NCBI GenBank assembly: GCA_041653875.1
Contig: JBAZEM010000008.1
Span: 1 to 64,000 of the forward strand
Source: VSJD01 sp041653875
GTDB lineage: Bacteria; Verrucomicrobiota; Kiritimatiellia; JAAZAB01
DNA length: 64,000 nt
Direction of reading: 5' to 3'
Shown here: positions 8,066 through 17,137 of the stretch, piece by piece
How the letters are laid out: each line of letters opens with the position of its first letter
How positions within the stretch are numbered: position 1 is the first letter of the stretch
Notes under the pieces: model-generated
What the model saw: the letters and a program-made list of their open reading frames with translations, nothing else
Database searches by the model: none
What the model was told of the DNA's origin: nothing
Program-made: the position numbers and the translations under genes

Positions 8066-9202
8066 TCAGCGTTTTTTAATTCGGCGTTGGGCGTTCGACT
8101 CGCCTGGGCGAAGCGCTTTGGCGGAGCCTGGTGTTGGATGTTCCGTCTTCGCAAAGGCTTCGCCGGACACATCGATGTTTGCTTTGCCTCCGGCGACCCT
8201 ATGATACAGCAACAGCTTGGCCGCCAGGCGCGCGGCGATATATTCGCAGGCCGGCGTACCGGGCACAGGCGCCACTTCCACCAGGTCGGCCGCCACCACC
8301 CGGCGCGCGGCGCACACGCGTCGCAGGATCTCGATGAGAGCATACCAGCCCAGGCCGCCCGGCTCCGGCGTGCCGGTTCCGGGCATCAGCGCCGGGTCCA
8401 GGCAGTCGATATCGATCGAAATATACACTCGTTTTCCCAGGCGCGCGAGCACGGTTTTCATCCAGGCCTCGGAACGGGCTTGAACGATATCGCGCGCCCA
8501 AAATACAGGCAGCCGGCGCTGTTTGACAAGCTGATATTCCTCGGCGCAGACACTGCGGATGCCGACCGATACAATGGGCGTCCCCAGTTCCATAACCCGC
8601 CGCATGACGCAGCCGTGCGAGAGGGGCGTCCCGGTATAACGATCGCGCAGATCCAGATGGGCGTCGAAATGCAATACCGTCAAGTCGCCGCACATGGTCC
8701 TGGCCGCCGCCACGAGGGGGGCGGTGATGGTGTGCTCGCCGCCCAGGGTCAGCAAAAACTGTCCCCGTTGCATAACGTCCGCGGCGGCGCGCCGGATGGA
8801 CTCGAGGACTTGGGCATCGGTCCCGCGCCGGCAGTCAACGGCCGGCAAGGTCTGAACGCCCAGGTCCAAGGGCTGGAACAGCTCCTCGTCAAAAGGCTCG
8901 ATGTGCGCGCTGGCCGCGAGAATGGCCGCCGGGGCGCGCGCCGTTCCCCGGCCAAAGCTGACGGTGCGCTCATAGGGCGCCGGCAGGACGGCGTAAGGCG
9001 CGCGGGGGTTGTGGACGTAAACGGGGTCGTATTCCAGGAAGTGGAGGAATTTCGGATTTCGGATTTCGGATTTCCGATTTCGGATTTCGGATTTCCGATT
9101 TCGGATTTCGGATTTTCGATTGCCTGCTTTCGATCGGATCGATTGAAATTTGGTTTTATTTGTTTGGAATTTGGAATTTGGAATTTGGAGTTTCGATTTC
9201 AT
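8066..9202 (-). CDS. speB: Agmatinase / arginase family ureohydrolase
   Basis: About 378 aa, directly downstream of speA. It hydrolyses agmatine to putrescine and urea with a binuclear Mn centre. Visible metal ligands are LGGEHTITAP, DAHLDLRD and SIDIDCLDPA. The homologous part starts at about FLEYDPVYVHNPRAPYAVL. The 40 residues before it are translated word repeats (NRKSEIRNRKSEIRN), so the true start is unclear. I use the ATG at 9202, but a TTG at 9256 that overlaps the end of speA is possible. The C-terminal 30 residues are also non-homologous and repeat-like. Confidence 0.88.
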   Translation of the reverse strand: MKSKLQIPNSKFQTNKTKFQSIRSKAGNRKSEIRNRKSEIRNRKSEIRNPKFLHFLEYDPVYVHNPRAPYAVLPAPYERTVSFGRGTARAPAAILAASAHIEPFDEELFQPLDLGVQTLPAVDCRRGTDAQVLESIRRAAADVMQRGQFLLTLGGEHTITAPLVAAARTMCGDLTVLHFDAHLDLRDRYTGTPLSHGCVMRRVMELGTPIVSVGIRSVCAEEYQLVKQRRLPVFWARDIVQARSEAWMKTVLARLGKRVYISIDIDCLDPALMPGTGTPEPGGLGWYALIEILRRVCAARRVVAADLVEVAPVPGTPACEYIAARLAAKLLLYHRVAGGKANIDVSGEAFAKTEHPTPGSAKALRPGESNAQRRIKKR

Positions 9203-9205
9203 CGG
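9048..9205. repeat. Word tracts (TTTCGGATTTCGGATTTCCG and GAATTTGGAATTTGG)
   Basis: Two adjacent tracts occur. At 9048-9125 there are about eight copies of an 8-9 nt word (TTTCGGAT / TTTCCGAT). At 9163-9200 there are four copies of GGAATTT. Both lie in the 5' end of speB as read on the minus strand, where the first is translated as repeats of NRKSEIR. Confidence 0.85.
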
Positions 9206-9245
9206 TGGTTTCCATTCCGCAACCCGTATTCCGCAATGGAACGGG

Positions 9246-11165
9246 TCAGCTTTCAAAATAGGTGTAGCCGCGCATGCCGGTTTCGTAGGCGGACATGATC
9301 TCGCGGCGTTCCACGGCCGTGATGTGATTGTCGCGCACGGCCTGTTCGGCCATGATTCGCACGCGGTTGATCATGTCGCGGGGATCGTACTCCACATAGG
9401 AGAGCACGTCGGCGACGGTGTCGCCCGCGATTTCGTTGGCGTATTCCACCGTGCCGTCCTTGCCGACGCGGACGTGCAGCACATTCGTGTCGCCGAGCAG
9501 GTTGTGCAGGTCGCCCAGGGTTTCCTGGTAGGCGCCCACCAGGAACGCGCCGAGGTAATAATCTTCACCGCGCAGTTCGTGCAACGGGAGGGTGTTCTTG
9601 ACGTCGTGCAGGTCGATGAAACGGTCGATCTTGCCGTCGGAGTCGCAGGTAATATCGGCCAGGATGGCCTGGCGCGTCGGCATTTCATTGAGGCGGTGAA
9701 TCGGCATAATGGGGAACAGTTGGTCGATGGCCCATGAATCGGGCAGCGACTGGAAGACGCTGAAATTGCAGTAGTAGAGGTCGGCCAGCGCCACTTCCAG
9801 GCCTTGCAATTCTTCGGGCACATATTTGCGCTCCTTGGTTTCGGCGGCGATCCGGCAAATGATGTCCCAGAACAAGGTTTCCGTGGCCGCCCGCTCCCGC
9901 AGGCTCAACTGGCCGTGCGTGAAAAGCGAGCGGATTTCGTCGCGGTAATACACGGCGTCGTGGTAGCACTCCTGGGGGTTCTTGGTGGAGAGCGCCTGGC
10001 GGACGTCCTTCAGGTTTTTCAGCATTTCGTGGTAATGCGGCGGCACTTCTTCGGCCGCGGCCGTGGTGGGCGGCTCGAACCGGCTCACGTCGAGCACATT
10101 GAAGACCAGCACGGAATGGTGGGCGACTGTGGCGCGGCCCGATTCGCTGACGATCGTGGGGTGGGGAATCCCGTCTTCCTTGACGGCGCTCATAATGGCT
10201 TCCACGACGTCGGCGGCGTATTCCTGTTCGGTATAATTGCGGCTGCTGGCGAAATTCGTGTGCGAGCCGTCATAATCCACCGCCAGGCCCCCGCCGATGT
10301 TGAGCAGCCCCATGGCGGCGCCTTCGCGCGCCATTTCAACGTACAACCGGCAGGCCTCGTGCAGGGCCGAACGGATATTGCGGATATTGGATACCTGCGA
10401 GCCCAGGTGGTAGTGCAACATCTGCAGGCAATCCAGCATGTTTTCCTTGCGCAGCAGATCGATGATCTCGATCGCCTGCGAAGCATTGACGCCGAACATG
10501 CTGCGGTCCCCGCCGGATCCATCCCAGTGGCCGCCGGCGCGGCTGGAAAGCTTGACCCGCACGCCGAGCCGGGGTTTGACTCCCATCTGGGCGGCCCGGT
10601 TCAGGATCATGGCCAGCTCGTCCGTTTTTTCCAGGACCAGGATGGTTTGGGTGCCCATCTTGAGCGCGTACAGCGCCAGGTCGATGAATTCCTCGTCCTT
10701 GTAGCCGTTGCAGACGATGAGCGCTTCGGGGTCCTCGGTATAGGCGATGGCGGCCATCAACTCGGCCTTGCTCCCGGCTTCCAGTCCGTGGTGATAGGGC
10801 CGGCCGAATTCCATGATTTCGGCCACGACCTGTTTTTGCTGGTTGACCTTGATCGGATACACGCCGCGGTACGCGCCCTGGTAACCGTAATCGCGGATGG
10901 CGGCGTTGAAATGTTCGTACAACTGCTTGATGCGCGATGACAGGATGTCGGCAAAACGCAAGAGGATCGGCATATCGATCCCGCGCGCCTTGAGCCCGGC
11001 AATGAGGTCCATGACGCTGATGCTTGTCGTGCCGGCCGGGCCGAAAGGTTTGACCACGATATCGCCGCTGGCGGCGATATCGAAATAGCCGCTGCCCCAG
11101 TTTCGGATGCCATACAAGTCCGCCGCATTGTCGCAGGTCCATCGCTCGAGCACTTCAGCTTTCAT
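9246..11165 (-). CDS. speA: Biosynthetic arginine decarboxylase
   Basis: A 639-aa PLP enzyme of the alanine-racemase-fold decarboxylase family. It decarboxylates arginine to agmatine, which SpeB just downstream turns into putrescine. Visible are the PLP-lysine motif GVYPIKVNQQKQVV near residue 100, the glycine-rich GLLNIGGGLAVDYDGS, and SESGRATVAHHSVLVF. Length is normal for SpeA (about 630-660). AAGGAG lies 7 nt upstream of the ATG at 11165. The stop codon overlaps or nearly touches the start of speB, so the pair should be one transcript. Confidence 0.97.
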   Translation of the reverse strand: MKAEVLERWTCDNAADLYGIRNWGSGYFDIAASGDIVVKPFGPAGTTSISVMDLIAGLKARGIDMPILLRFADILSSRIKQLYEHFNAAIRDYGYQGAYRGVYPIKVNQQKQVVAEIMEFGRPYHHGLEAGSKAELMAAIAYTEDPEALIVCNGYKDEEFIDLALYALKMGTQTILVLEKTDELAMILNRAAQMGVKPRLGVRVKLSSRAGGHWDGSGGDRSMFGVNASQAIEIIDLLRKENMLDCLQMLHYHLGSQVSNIRNIRSALHEACRLYVEMAREGAAMGLLNIGGGLAVDYDGSHTNFASSRNYTEQEYAADVVEAIMSAVKEDGIPHPTIVSESGRATVAHHSVLVFNVLDVSRFEPPTTAAAEEVPPHYHEMLKNLKDVRQALSTKNPQECYHDAVYYRDEIRSLFTHGQLSLRERAATETLFWDIICRIAAETKERKYVPEELQGLEVALADLYYCNFSVFQSLPDSWAIDQLFPIMPIHRLNEMPTRQAILADITCDSDGKIDRFIDLHDVKNTLPLHELRGEDYYLGAFLVGAYQETLGDLHNLLGDTNVLHVRVGKDGTVEYANEIAGDTVADVLSYVEYDPRDMINRVRIMAEQAVRDNHITAVERREIMSAYETGMRGYTYFES

Positions 11166-11186
11166 GCCGTCTCCTTGAAAAACAGA

Positions 11187-11363
11187 ATTCAGTAGTCAGA
11201 ATACAGAAGACAGAATACAGAACGAGGACGCCACAAGCGACCAAAGCCCATGAAGGCTTTCCTAATTCTGAATTCTTCCGCCTTTGGCGGATCCGCCTCC
11301 GGCGGAGACTCCCTGCCCGCAATGCTGCGCATAGCGTTGCAGGCGGGCTGAATTCTGGTTCCT
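11187..11363. repeat. MITE-like element related to copy 1, with internal hairpins
   Basis: The left arm is AATTCAGTAGTCAGAATAC followed by AGAAGACAGAATACAGAAC, and the right arm ends with GGGCTGAATTCTGG. Inside are the REP doublet at 11277-11306 (TCCGCC-TTT-GGCGGA followed by TCCGCC-TCC-GGCGGA) and the GCCCGC...GCGGGC hairpin also found at 2523-2559. It fills the 302-base divergent gap between speA and the M23 peptidase. Confidence 0.75.
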
Positions 11364-11430
11364 TGTTACATCATTCTTTATACACGCGCGGCGCACTGCG
11401 GCAAGTTATTTTTTAGACGAATCATGACGC

Positions 11431-11458
11431 TTGCGTATTGTTTGTTTCCACATAATAT
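11431..11458 (+). promoter_or_regulatory. Candidate sigma-70 promoter for the M23 peptidase gene
   Basis: TTGCGT, 16 nt, then TAATAT. The expected transcription start is only a few bases before the ATG at 11468, so the message would be nearly leaderless. This fits the lack of a Shine-Dalgarno sequence there. Pattern match only. Confidence 0.35.
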
Positions 11459-11467
11459 GCCGGTCTC

Positions 11468-12592
11468 ATGAAGTTAGGAGATAAAAGCTGCCGATATGGG
11501 GCCATGGCCCTGCTTGCGATTCTCGTGGCCGTCTGTATGGGCCTGGTTTTGTATCTGTGCTTGCGGGCCCAGGCGCCGGGCGAGTCGATCGCAGAACCGG
11601 AAACTCCGGGCTTGGACCTGCCGCTCGTTGGCCGCCCGGCGGTTGACCCGTTCCGGCATCTCGTGTTTCCAACCGATCGGACGCTGAACCGTAACGATCT
11701 TGACGTCTTTCAGCCGACGGCCGCCGGCCGGCCCGAATCCGCGCTGTTCGGCTCGGTGCGCACGGCGGCCCACAACGGGCGGGGGCTGGCGGCGTCCTTT
11801 CATGAAGGCGTGGATATCGCCGCCGTCCGGCGGGACGCCGCCGGCCGTCCGCAGGATGCCGTGTATGCCGCGGCGGACGGCGCGGTGGCCTATGTCAACC
11901 CGATCGCCGGGAATTCGAATTACGGCAAATATGCGGTGCTCACCCATGCTTCTCCTTCCGGGATGGTCTATACGCTCTATGCGCATCTGGCGGCCCTCTC
12001 GCCCGGCGCGGTCCGGGGACGATCCGTAAAAGCGGGGGAGGTGCTGGGAGTCGTCGGCCATACGGCCAATCCGCCGATTCCCCTGGACCGGGCGCACCTG
12101 CACTTCGAAGTCGGTCTGATCATGAATGCGCGGTTCGGTTCGTGGTGCCGCGCGCAAAAATTAAAAAACGATCACGGCAATTTCAACGGATGGAACCTGC
12201 TGGGCGTGGATCCCCTGGCGGTGTTCGAACGTCAGCGCGCGTGCCCGGACTTCGATCTTCTTGAGCACGTTGCCGCTTTGCCGGCGGCCTTCGAAGTTGT
12301 GCTGTCCGCGCCGCGCAAGCCGGATTTCTTTGTCCGTTATCCGTCTTTCTGGGAAGGCGCGCCTTATTTTGGGGGCGGTTTGCAGATGGCGGTTGCGGAG
12401 AATGGGGTGCCGCTCAAGGGCCGCAATGCCACGGAAGCGGAACGCCGCCTGCTGGGCGCGCGCCGGAGCGCGGTTCTGCGTGTGGATCCGGCCGCGCTTG
12501 GCCGCAACGGGCGTCATCTGGTCGTTTGCCGTAAAGGCCTGTGGCGTCTGGACCGCGAAGGAGAAAAATGGCGGGACATGCTGCTGTATTAG
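11468..12592 (+). CDS. Membrane-anchored M23 (LytM-type) peptidase
   Basis: 374 aa. One N-terminal transmembrane segment (about 13-33) anchors a periplasmic domain. The M23 zinc site is complete: His112 and Asp116 in HEGVDI, His173 in YAHL, and His210/His212 in HLHFEVG. The family cleaves cross-links or glycyl bonds in peptidoglycan. The C-terminal 120 residues form an extra domain without a clear match. There is no Shine-Dalgarno before the ATG at 11468. An alternative start at 11504 (MALLAILVAVCM) would lose only the basic cytoplasmic stub. Confidence 0.88.
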   Translation: MKLGDKSCRYGAMALLAILVAVCMGLVLYLCLRAQAPGESIAEPETPGLDLPLVGRPAVDPFRHLVFPTDRTLNRNDLDVFQPTAAGRPESALFGSVRTAAHNGRGLAASFHEGVDIAAVRRDAAGRPQDAVYAAADGAVAYVNPIAGNSNYGKYAVLTHASPSGMVYTLYAHLAALSPGAVRGRSVKAGEVLGVVGHTANPPIPLDRAHLHFEVGLIMNARFGSWCRAQKLKNDHGNFNGWNLLGVDPLAVFERQRACPDFDLLEHVAALPAAFEVVLSAPRKPDFFVRYPSFWEGAPYFGGGLQMAVAENGVPLKGRNATEAERRLLGARRSAVLRVDPAALGRNGRHLVVCRKGLWRLDREGEKWRDMLLY

Positions 12593-12596
12593 TGGG

Positions 12597-12735
12597 AATG
12601 GAAGATGGTTAATGGCCGATGGTTTCCGCCATAGGCGGATCCGCCTTCGGCGGAAATGGTTGATGGCCGAGGGCAGACTGCACCGCGGTCGTTTTGTCTT
12701 TGCATCAACCATTTACCATTACCCATTGACCATGT
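12597..12735. repeat. Paired word tracts (ATGGTTAATGG / CCATTTACCATTACCC) with a REP doublet
   Basis: The left tract (GGAATGGAAGATGGTTAATGG) and the right tract (CAACCATTTACCATTACC) are reverse complements. Between them lies the double hairpin at 12625-12654 (TCCGCC-ATA-GGCGGA plus TCCGCC-TTC-GGCGGA). The right tract contains the stop codon of the PHP gene. This is the convergent gap between the M23 and PHP genes. Confidence 0.8.
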
Positions 12736-13537
12736 TTTCAGCGGCCGGCAAGACGTAGGGCCGGCTCTGGCGGCGGCGGAAGCGCACGGCGTGGGTATAA
12801 CCGGCGCTGCGGGCCAGGGCCAACGAGGCGTCGAACTCCCATCCCACCTCCTCCGGCCGATGCGCGTCGGAACCGAAGCAGATCGGAATATCCCGCTCCT
12901 TGGCCAGCGCCAGGAGCAGGGCGGAGGGGTAGATTTCATGGACCGGCCGGCGCAGGCCGGAGGAATTGATTTCAATGGCCATGCCGGCCTCCGCCACGCG
13001 GTCCAGGGCGGGCTGGGCCATTTCCTTCAAGTCCCGGTCGGAGGGCCGGTGGCCGAATTTTTTCGGCAGGTCCAGGTGCCCGACCACATTGGCCCATCGG
13101 CTGTCAGCAAGTTTGCCGATGAGGCCAAAATAAGTTCGCCAGGTATTTGTGACATCCACGGAATCCCACACGTGACGTTCATCGGGATTGTCGAAGCCCC
13201 AGTTATCGATGTAATGCACCGAGCCGAGCACCAGATCGAACTCCTGGCGCGGGAGCCAATCTCGCAGAAAGTTTTCACAGCCTTCGTAATAATCGGCTTC
13301 CACGCCGAACAGGACCAGCGGCCGGTTCGCGCGCGCCAAATCCGCAACCATGGTCCGATACAGGGTGAACTGGTCGAGGCGCATGCGGTTGACCGGGTCG
13401 TAGCCATCCGGGTTGGGCACGTGATCGGTGAAGCAAATTTCCGGCAGGCCCAGTTCCACGGCCCGCGCGCGAAATGCGATGGCCTCGCCTTCGGCGTGGT
13501 GGCAGAGCGGCGTGTGAATATGATAATCGGGGAGCAT
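12719..13537 (-). CDS. PHP-domain phosphatase, histidinol-phosphatase-like
   Basis: 272 aa. The PHP fold is shown by DYHIHTPLCHH at the N-terminus, CFTDH, FGVEADYYEG, LGSVHYID, VVGHLDLPKKFG and CFGSDAHRPEEVG, which supply the three-metal site. The closest family is HisJ-type histidinol-phosphatase (L-histidinol phosphate to histidinol), but PHP phosphatases vary in substrate and no his genes are nearby. The start is the ATG at 13537; an upstream TTG lies in repeat DNA. The last residues (ENMVNG) come from the word tract. Confidence 0.85.
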   Translation of the reverse strand: MLPDYHIHTPLCHHAEGEAIAFRARAVELGLPEICFTDHVPNPDGYDPVNRMRLDQFTLYRTMVADLARANRPLVLFGVEADYYEGCENFLRDWLPRQEFDLVLGSVHYIDNWGFDNPDERHVWDSVDVTNTWRTYFGLIGKLADSRWANVVGHLDLPKKFGHRPSDRDLKEMAQPALDRVAEAGMAIEINSSGLRRPVHEIYPSALLLALAKERDIPICFGSDAHRPEEVGWEFDASLALARSAGYTHAVRFRRRQSRPYVLPAAENMVNG

Positions 13538-13539
13538 TG

Positions 13540-13675
13540 TAGGAATGGTCAATGGTTGATGGTCAATGGTTGATGATCAATGGTTGATGATCAATGGTTG
13601 ATGGTTTGGTGAATATGGATGATGTGCGATGGAGGCTTCCGTCATTTACCATTGACCATTTTCCATTTACCATTC
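13540..13675. repeat. Paired word tracts (TCAATGGTTGATGA / CCATTTACCATTGACCATT)
   Basis: At 13545-13612, six copies of a 13-14 nt word (TCAATGGTTGATG) lie head to tail. At 13641-13674 the reverse complement follows (CATTTACCATTGACCATTTT). Together they could form a long imperfect stem. They lie just upstream of the PHP gene and downstream of the ankyrin gene, so they would be in the leader of the PHP message. Confidence 0.85.
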
Positions 13676-13676
13676 C

Positions 13677-14381
13677 TCACAGGTGCCACGAGGCATCCAG
13701 TCCGTAAAGTTTTTCATGATTATGCCCCTTGGCGCCTTTGCGGGCCAGGAGGCGGGCCATGTCGTGTTGGCCGTAGTCCTCGGCCCAGGTCAGGGGCGTG
13801 TTGCCGGTATTGTCGCGGGCGTTAATATTGGCGCCGTGTTCCAGCAAACACTTGACGCCTTCGATATGGCCCCAGAAGGCCGCCCAGTGCAGGGGCGTCA
13901 GCCCCTGGGTATAGGTTTTGGATTCGATCTCGGCGCCGTGATCGAGCAATAAGGACATGGTGTTTGTGTGTCCATATTGCGCGGCGCAGTGCAGGGGCGT
14001 CAGGCCGAAGACGTCCTTGACCTTGACATCGGCCTTGTGGGCCAGGAGCAAAGCGACCATCTCGGTGTGCCCGGCCAATGCGGCCAGGTGCAAGGGCGTA
14101 ATGCCGACGCTGTTGGGTGCGTTGATGGCGGCGCCCTGCGCCAGCAGGAGTTTGACTTGGTCCAGGCGGTTGAACGCGGCCGCCTCGTGCAACGCGGTGG
14201 CGCCGTCGTTGGCGATAGGCGCGTTGACGTCGGGGGCCGCAACGTTCGCGTTGGTCGCCGTCGCAACCTCCGGCGCAGGCGCGGCGGCGTTGGCGCCGCC
14301 CGCCGCGGTGTTTTCGCCGCCGAAAACCGGGGCCGACAGGCAACAGATACACAACGTTGCGATCCATCGAATGGCTTTCAT
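13677..14381 (-). CDS. Secreted ankyrin-repeat protein (1)
   Basis: 234 aa. A signal peptide (MKAIRWIATLCICCLSAPVFG) is followed by a short Ala-rich linker (about 22-60) and five ankyrin repeats (for example GITPLHLAALAGHTEMVALLL and LTPLHCAAQYGHTNTMSLLLD). GGGAGG lies 6 nt before the ATG at 14381. Ankyrin repeats bind proteins; exported versions occur in periplasmic partners of catalases and in secreted effectors. It is a paralogue of 25346-26194. The target is unknown. Confidence 0.88.
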   Translation of the reverse strand: MKAIRWIATLCICCLSAPVFGGENTAAGGANAAAPAPEVATATNANVAAPDVNAPIANDGATALHEAAAFNRLDQVKLLLAQGAAINAPNSVGITPLHLAALAGHTEMVALLLAHKADVKVKDVFGLTPLHCAAQYGHTNTMSLLLDHGAEIESKTYTQGLTPLHWAAFWGHIEGVKCLLEHGANINARDNTGNTPLTWAEDYGQHDMARLLARKGAKGHNHEKLYGLDASWHL

Positions 14382-14420
14382 GGTGACCTCCCGAGATAAT
14401 TTTGCCCCGTCGATTGATTG

Positions 14421-14450
14421 AAAATACCACGAATGCCGTCTGGGTATCAA
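14421..14450 (-). promoter_or_regulatory. Candidate sigma-70 promoter for the ankyrin gene
   Basis: On the minus strand, TTGATA is followed after 18 nt by TATTTT, about 40 nt upstream of the ankyrin ATG at 14381. The divergent DUF488-folE operon starts 120 bases away, so the intergenic region probably holds promoters in both directions. Confidence 0.35.
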
Positions 14451-14569
14451 GCGCTTTCAACGTTTTTAAATGGACATAAAATAGTTTTATGCTACCATAA
14501 ATAGTGTGGAAAAGTGCATGAAGCGGTTTTCCAGCCGCACCGTTCGGCCGTGTCTGGCCCAATAAAAAC

Positions 14570-15154
14570 ATGTCCAAAAAAGAGACGCTGCCATGGATAA
14601 TGACGATCGGCCATTCCACGCGCACGATCGAAGAATTCATCCGCCTGCTTCAGGCGCACGGAGTGACTTGCGTGGCGGATGTGCGCACGGCGCCGCGTTC
14701 CCGGCACAATCCGCAGTTCAACAAGGATTCCCTGCCCGGATCGTTAAAGGAGGCCGGTCTGGAATATGTGCATATGCCGGGACTCGGCGGCCTGCGTCAC
14801 GCGAAGGCGGATTCGCCCAACGGAGGTTGGCGGAACGCCTCTTTTCGGGGTTATGCCGACTACATGCAAACGCCCGAGTTTGCGCGGAGCCTCGACGAAT
14901 TGATCCGCCTGGCGAGCCGCAACCGGATCGTTTTGATGTGCGCGGAAGCGGCGCCGTGGCGCTGTCATCGCTCGCTCATCGCAGACGCCCTGCTGGTCCG
15001 TGGAATTCGCGCCGAGGACATTATGAGCGCAACCCGCCGTCAGGTTCATGCTCTTACGCCATTTGCCAAAGTTCGGGGCGCAGTGATCACGTATCCGGCC
15101 GAGACGGCAATGAGCGCGCAAAAGAAGCCGCCGCCCAAACGTTCGCCTAACTGA
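14570..15154 (+). CDS. DUF488 family protein
   Basis: 194 aa. DUF488 hallmarks are visible: TIGHSTRTIEEFIRLL at the N-terminus, VADVRTAPRSRHNPQF, and a C-terminal LMCAEAAPWRCHRSLIADAL with conserved Cys and His. The family's biochemical function is not established. The gene ends 43 nt before folE and reads in the same direction, so it is probably the first gene of the pterin operon. The Lys/Pro-rich end (QKKPPPKRSPN) is likely disordered. Confidence 0.88.
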   Translation: MSKKETLPWIMTIGHSTRTIEEFIRLLQAHGVTCVADVRTAPRSRHNPQFNKDSLPGSLKEAGLEYVHMPGLGGLRHAKADSPNGGWRNASFRGYADYMQTPEFARSLDELIRLASRNRIVLMCAEAAPWRCHRSLIADALLVRGIRAEDIMSATRRQVHALTPFAKVRGAVITYPAETAMSAQKKPPPKRSPN

Positions 15155-15197
15155 AAAATGAGGGGTAATGCCCCGTCCGATTTTAGAGGAGAAGACC

Positions 15198-15848
15198 ATG
15201 TCCGGCGACCACAAGATTGACGCACAGGAGATTGACGCCACGCTGGCCATGCGGCCGAGGCGGATATCCCGGGAACAAATGCGGAAATTCGAGGACTATG
15301 CCGCCGAGATTCTCGCCGCCCTGGGCCTGAACTTGAACACTCCCTCGACCGCAGAGACGCCGCATCGGTTTGTTCAGGCCCTTTTCGATGCGACCGAGGG
15401 CTATGAGGGCGACCCGAAGTTGGTCAAGGTGTTCGCCACTGAATGCCGGGGCGGACCGGATTGTCAATTAAGCCAGGTTATCGAAGGTCCGATCCCGTTT
15501 GTCGCCCTGTGCGAGCATCACGCGTTGCCGTTCCACGGGCAAGCCTATGTCGGGTACATTGCCCACGAGCACATTATCGGTCTTTCGAAGTTGATCCGTC
15601 TCGCGCGGTTGTTTGCCAGGCGGTTTGCCGTTCAGGAACGAATCGGCCGCCAGATTGCGGACACCCTCACGGCCCTGATGCAGCCGCATGGCGTTGCGGT
15701 TTATTTGGCGGCGCATCATCTTTGCGTGGAAATGCGGGGCGTCCGGGAAATGACGCCCGCCACTCGCACGACGGTCTGGCGTGGGGAATACGAAAAGAAC
15801 CAGGCCCTGCGCGAGGAATTCTTGGTGGCGTGCGGGTTGAGGCGATGA
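15198..15848 (+). CDS. folE: GTP cyclohydrolase I
   Basis: 216 aa. Converts GTP to 7,8-dihydroneopterin triphosphate plus formate, the first step of folate and pterin cofactor synthesis. The zinc and active-site motifs are present: FVALCEHHALPFHG (Cys, His, His), HIIGLSKLIRLARLFARR and HHLCVEMRGVR. I start at 15198 because AGAGGAGA lies just upstream; a frame from 15168 adds 10 unlikely residues. It is the second gene in a six-gene same-strand cluster, followed after 3 nt by an FAD oxidoreductase. Confidence 0.97.
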   Translation: MSGDHKIDAQEIDATLAMRPRRISREQMRKFEDYAAEILAALGLNLNTPSTAETPHRFVQALFDATEGYEGDPKLVKVFATECRGGPDCQLSQVIEGPIPFVALCEHHALPFHGQAYVGYIAHEHIIGLSKLIRLARLFARRFAVQERIGRQIADTLTALMQPHGVAVYLAAHHLCVEMRGVREMTPATRTTVWRGEYEKNQALREEFLVACGLRR

Positions 15849-15851
15849 CAC

Positions 15852-17060
15852 ATGGCGAAAGGGGCGGACATGGCAGACCACGTGTGCGATTATCTGATTG
15901 TCGGCGCAGGATTGGCGGGGGCATCGGCCGTCGAAGGAATCCGTGAACGCGACCGGGAGCGCTCCATCGCGATCGTCGGGGCGGAGGACCATCCGCCTTA
16001 TGACCGCCCGCCCCTCTCCAAGAAGCTCTGGTTCGGCAAGAAGGAGGTCAAGGATATCTTTCTTCACGACCGGGCTTTTTACGATCGCAACGATGTTACG
16101 CTCTTAATGGGCAGGCGCGTTGTTTCGCTGGATGTGAAGGGCAAAACGGTCAACGACAGCAAGGGTGAGAGCCACCGGTTCGAGAAACTGCTCCTGGCGA
16201 CAGGCGGGGCGCCGCAAATTCTCCCAATTCCCGGCGGGGACCTGGCTGAAATCTGCTATTACCGGGCGCTCGATGACTACCAGCGCATGCGAGGCGCGGC
16301 CGCGCCGGGCAAGTCGGCGCTAATCGTCGGCGGCGGGTTTATCGGGTCGGAAATGGCGGCCGCCCTTTGCGTCAACAAACTGGATGTCACGATGATCTAT
16401 CCTTCCGGCCATCTCTGTGACCGGGTGTTTCCGGAGGACCTGGGGTTGGCCATGGAACGCCTCTATCAGAGTCGCGGCATCCGAATTGTCAAGGGGCAGA
16501 AGCCCGTGTCATTCGAGCGCCAGGGGGCTCGCTGCGTCGTCCGGACCAGCGCCGGCGAAAAGATCGCCTCCGACCTGGTCATTGTCGGCATCGGCATCAA
16601 ACCGGCGGTCGAACTGGCCGAACGCGCCGGCTTGGCCGTGGGCGACGGCATCATCGTCAACGCGTATCTTCAGACAGCTCATCCGGACATCTACGCCGCC
16701 GGCGATAATGCCCGGTTCCCGTATCAAGCGCTTGGACAACCGATGCGCATGGAGCATTGGGATAACGCCCTTAACCAAGGCAAGCATGCCGGACGGAACA
16801 TGGCCGGGGCGCATGAGATCTTTGCATACATGCCGTATTTCTTTTCGGATTTGTTCGAGTTCGGCTACGAAGCGGTCGGTGAAGTCAATGCGCGGATGGA
16901 CACTCTTGCGGATTGGCGGAAGCCCTTTGACACCGGGGTTATCTACTACCTGCGCAACGGCAAGATCCGTGGCGCAATGATGTGCAACGTCTGGGATAAA
17001 GTGGCGGCGGCGCGCGAGTTGATCCTTCGCGGCGCCGGGTCGGACGAGCGTCTGAAATGA
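15852..17060 (+). CDS. FAD-dependent pyridine nucleotide-disulfide-type oxidoreductase
   Basis: 402 aa. The ferredoxin-reductase/AIF-like fold is shown by the FAD-binding YLIVGAGLAGASAVEGI at the N-terminus, PYDRPPLSKKLW, the NAD(P)-binding ALIVGGGFIGSEMAA near residue 160, and the second FAD site DIYAAGDNARF near 285. There is no redox-active CxxC. It starts 3 nt after folE; an alternative ATG at 15870 (MADHVCDYLIVGAG) also has a purine-rich leader. Position between folE and a pterin dehydratase suggests recycling of an oxidised pterin or electron supply to a pterin enzyme. That role is inference. Confidence 0.85.
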   Translation: MAKGADMADHVCDYLIVGAGLAGASAVEGIRERDRERSIAIVGAEDHPPYDRPPLSKKLWFGKKEVKDIFLHDRAFYDRNDVTLLMGRRVVSLDVKGKTVNDSKGESHRFEKLLLATGGAPQILPIPGGDLAEICYYRALDDYQRMRGAAAPGKSALIVGGGFIGSEMAAALCVNKLDVTMIYPSGHLCDRVFPEDLGLAMERLYQSRGIRIVKGQKPVSFERQGARCVVRTSAGEKIASDLVIVGIGIKPAVELAERAGLAVGDGIIVNAYLQTAHPDIYAAGDNARFPYQALGQPMRMEHWDNALNQGKHAGRNMAGAHEIFAYMPYFFSDLFEFGYEAVGEVNARMDTLADWRKPFDTGVIYYLRNGKIRGAMMCNVWDKVAAARELILRGAGSDERLK

Positions 17061-17137
17061 GCGCGTTTTGACCTTCCGCTCTCTGCGCGCGCGCGGTTGT
17101 TTTGTCCGGGATAACGGTTTTCAAAAAGGAGGTTGTC

